Assembly: GCA_009691245.1 (NCBI GenBank)
Contig: SHUM01000020.1
Coordinates: forward strand, 1-54,723
DNA: 54,723 nucleotides
Direction of reading: 5' to 3'
Source: Acidobacteriota bacterium
Lineage (GTDB): Bacteria; Acidobacteriota; Terriglobia; 2-12-FULL-54-10
The notes below the pieces were generated by a model. That model made no database searches. It saw only the letters and a program-made list of their open reading frames with translations, and was not told the DNA's origin. Positions 54,651-54,723 of this stretch are shown here, piece after piece. Each line of letters begins with the position of its first letter. Position 1 is the stretch's first letter. Both the position numbers and the translations under genes were made by a program.

Positions 54651-54723
54651 CCCGACCGCGAGGGAGTGGGCACGATCGGCAATTTCAGCGACCGTCGAGC
54701 GTGCCCACTCCCTCGCGGTCGGG
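54651..54723. repeat. Palindromic repeat family A, complete copy at window end
   Basis: CCCGACCGCGAGGGAGTGGG followed by CACG pairs exactly with CGTG plus CCCACTCCCTCGCGGTCGGG at the end of the window, around a 25-nt spacer. It is the cleanest member of family A and follows the DUF2393-like gene by 27 bp. Confidence 0.85.

Overview
The window looks like chromosome of an uncultured soil-type Acidobacteriota. This is inferred from roughly 60% GC, the remnant of a large Oar-type TonB-dependent receptor, an M61 peptidase, a fused two-domain E1 dehydrogenase, a membrane-anchored TPR protein and many dispersed palindromic repeats. There is no rRNA, tRNA, CRISPR array, phage or transposase gene.

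Layout. 0-3.6 kb: minus-strand copper genes (YcnI-like, CopC-CopD fusion) and a truncated TonB-receptor remnant. 3.9-11.1 kb: exported rhodanese, fatty-acid desaturase, O-methyltransferase, A/B-barrel protein, large secreted beta-propeller protein, SmbP-like metal-binding protein and exported peroxiredoxin. 11.2-19.6 kb: M61 peptidase, a sigma-54 two-component system with a lipoprotein (GlrRK/QseG-like), a PilZ-like protein, and a coiled-coil membrane protein with an OmpA-like lipoprotein. 19.9-23.9 kb: CPBP protease, DUF6526 protein, and an overlapping minus-strand accessory run hicB-hicA-HEPN-like-AbrB-like-GHMP kinase. 24-34.6 kb: secA, transglutaminase, SH3-like protein, aldehyde dehydrogenase, type-5 uracil-DNA glycosylase, fused E1 alpha/beta and a His-rich lipoprotein. 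34.9-42 kb: SPL-type radical SAM protein, HExxH protein, TPR protein, flavin reductase, dtd and a Kef-type antiporter. 42.2-54.6 kb: a translation and cell-division block, thrS, infC-rpmI-rplT, pheS, pheT, a coiled-coil protein, zapA, a probable 6S RNA, ymdB, pcrA and a DUF2393-like membrane protein.

Main finding. Four genes are each interrupted by a single in-frame TGA, with homologous coding sequence continuing in the same frame: rhodanese (TGA 4229), beta-propeller (8934), peroxiredoxin (10785) and antiporter (40898). In the rhodanese and the peroxiredoxin the TGA falls exactly on the catalytic cysteine. Each TGA is followed by a hairpin at a distance expected, or nearly so, for a bacterial SECIS, and three of the four apical loops share an AGG(U/C)U motif. 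The simplest reading is a selenocysteine-using organism with a large selenoproteome, including two unfamiliar candidate families (the propeller and the antiporter). TGA also serves as the ordinary stop of several genes here (dtd, udgB, ymdB, pcrA), so this is not a global code change. selA, selB, selC and selD are not in the window. A fifth, weaker case lies at the N-terminus of the SPL-type radical SAM protein.

Several families of long inverted repeats occupy intergenic spaces and often sit where terminators would be expected.
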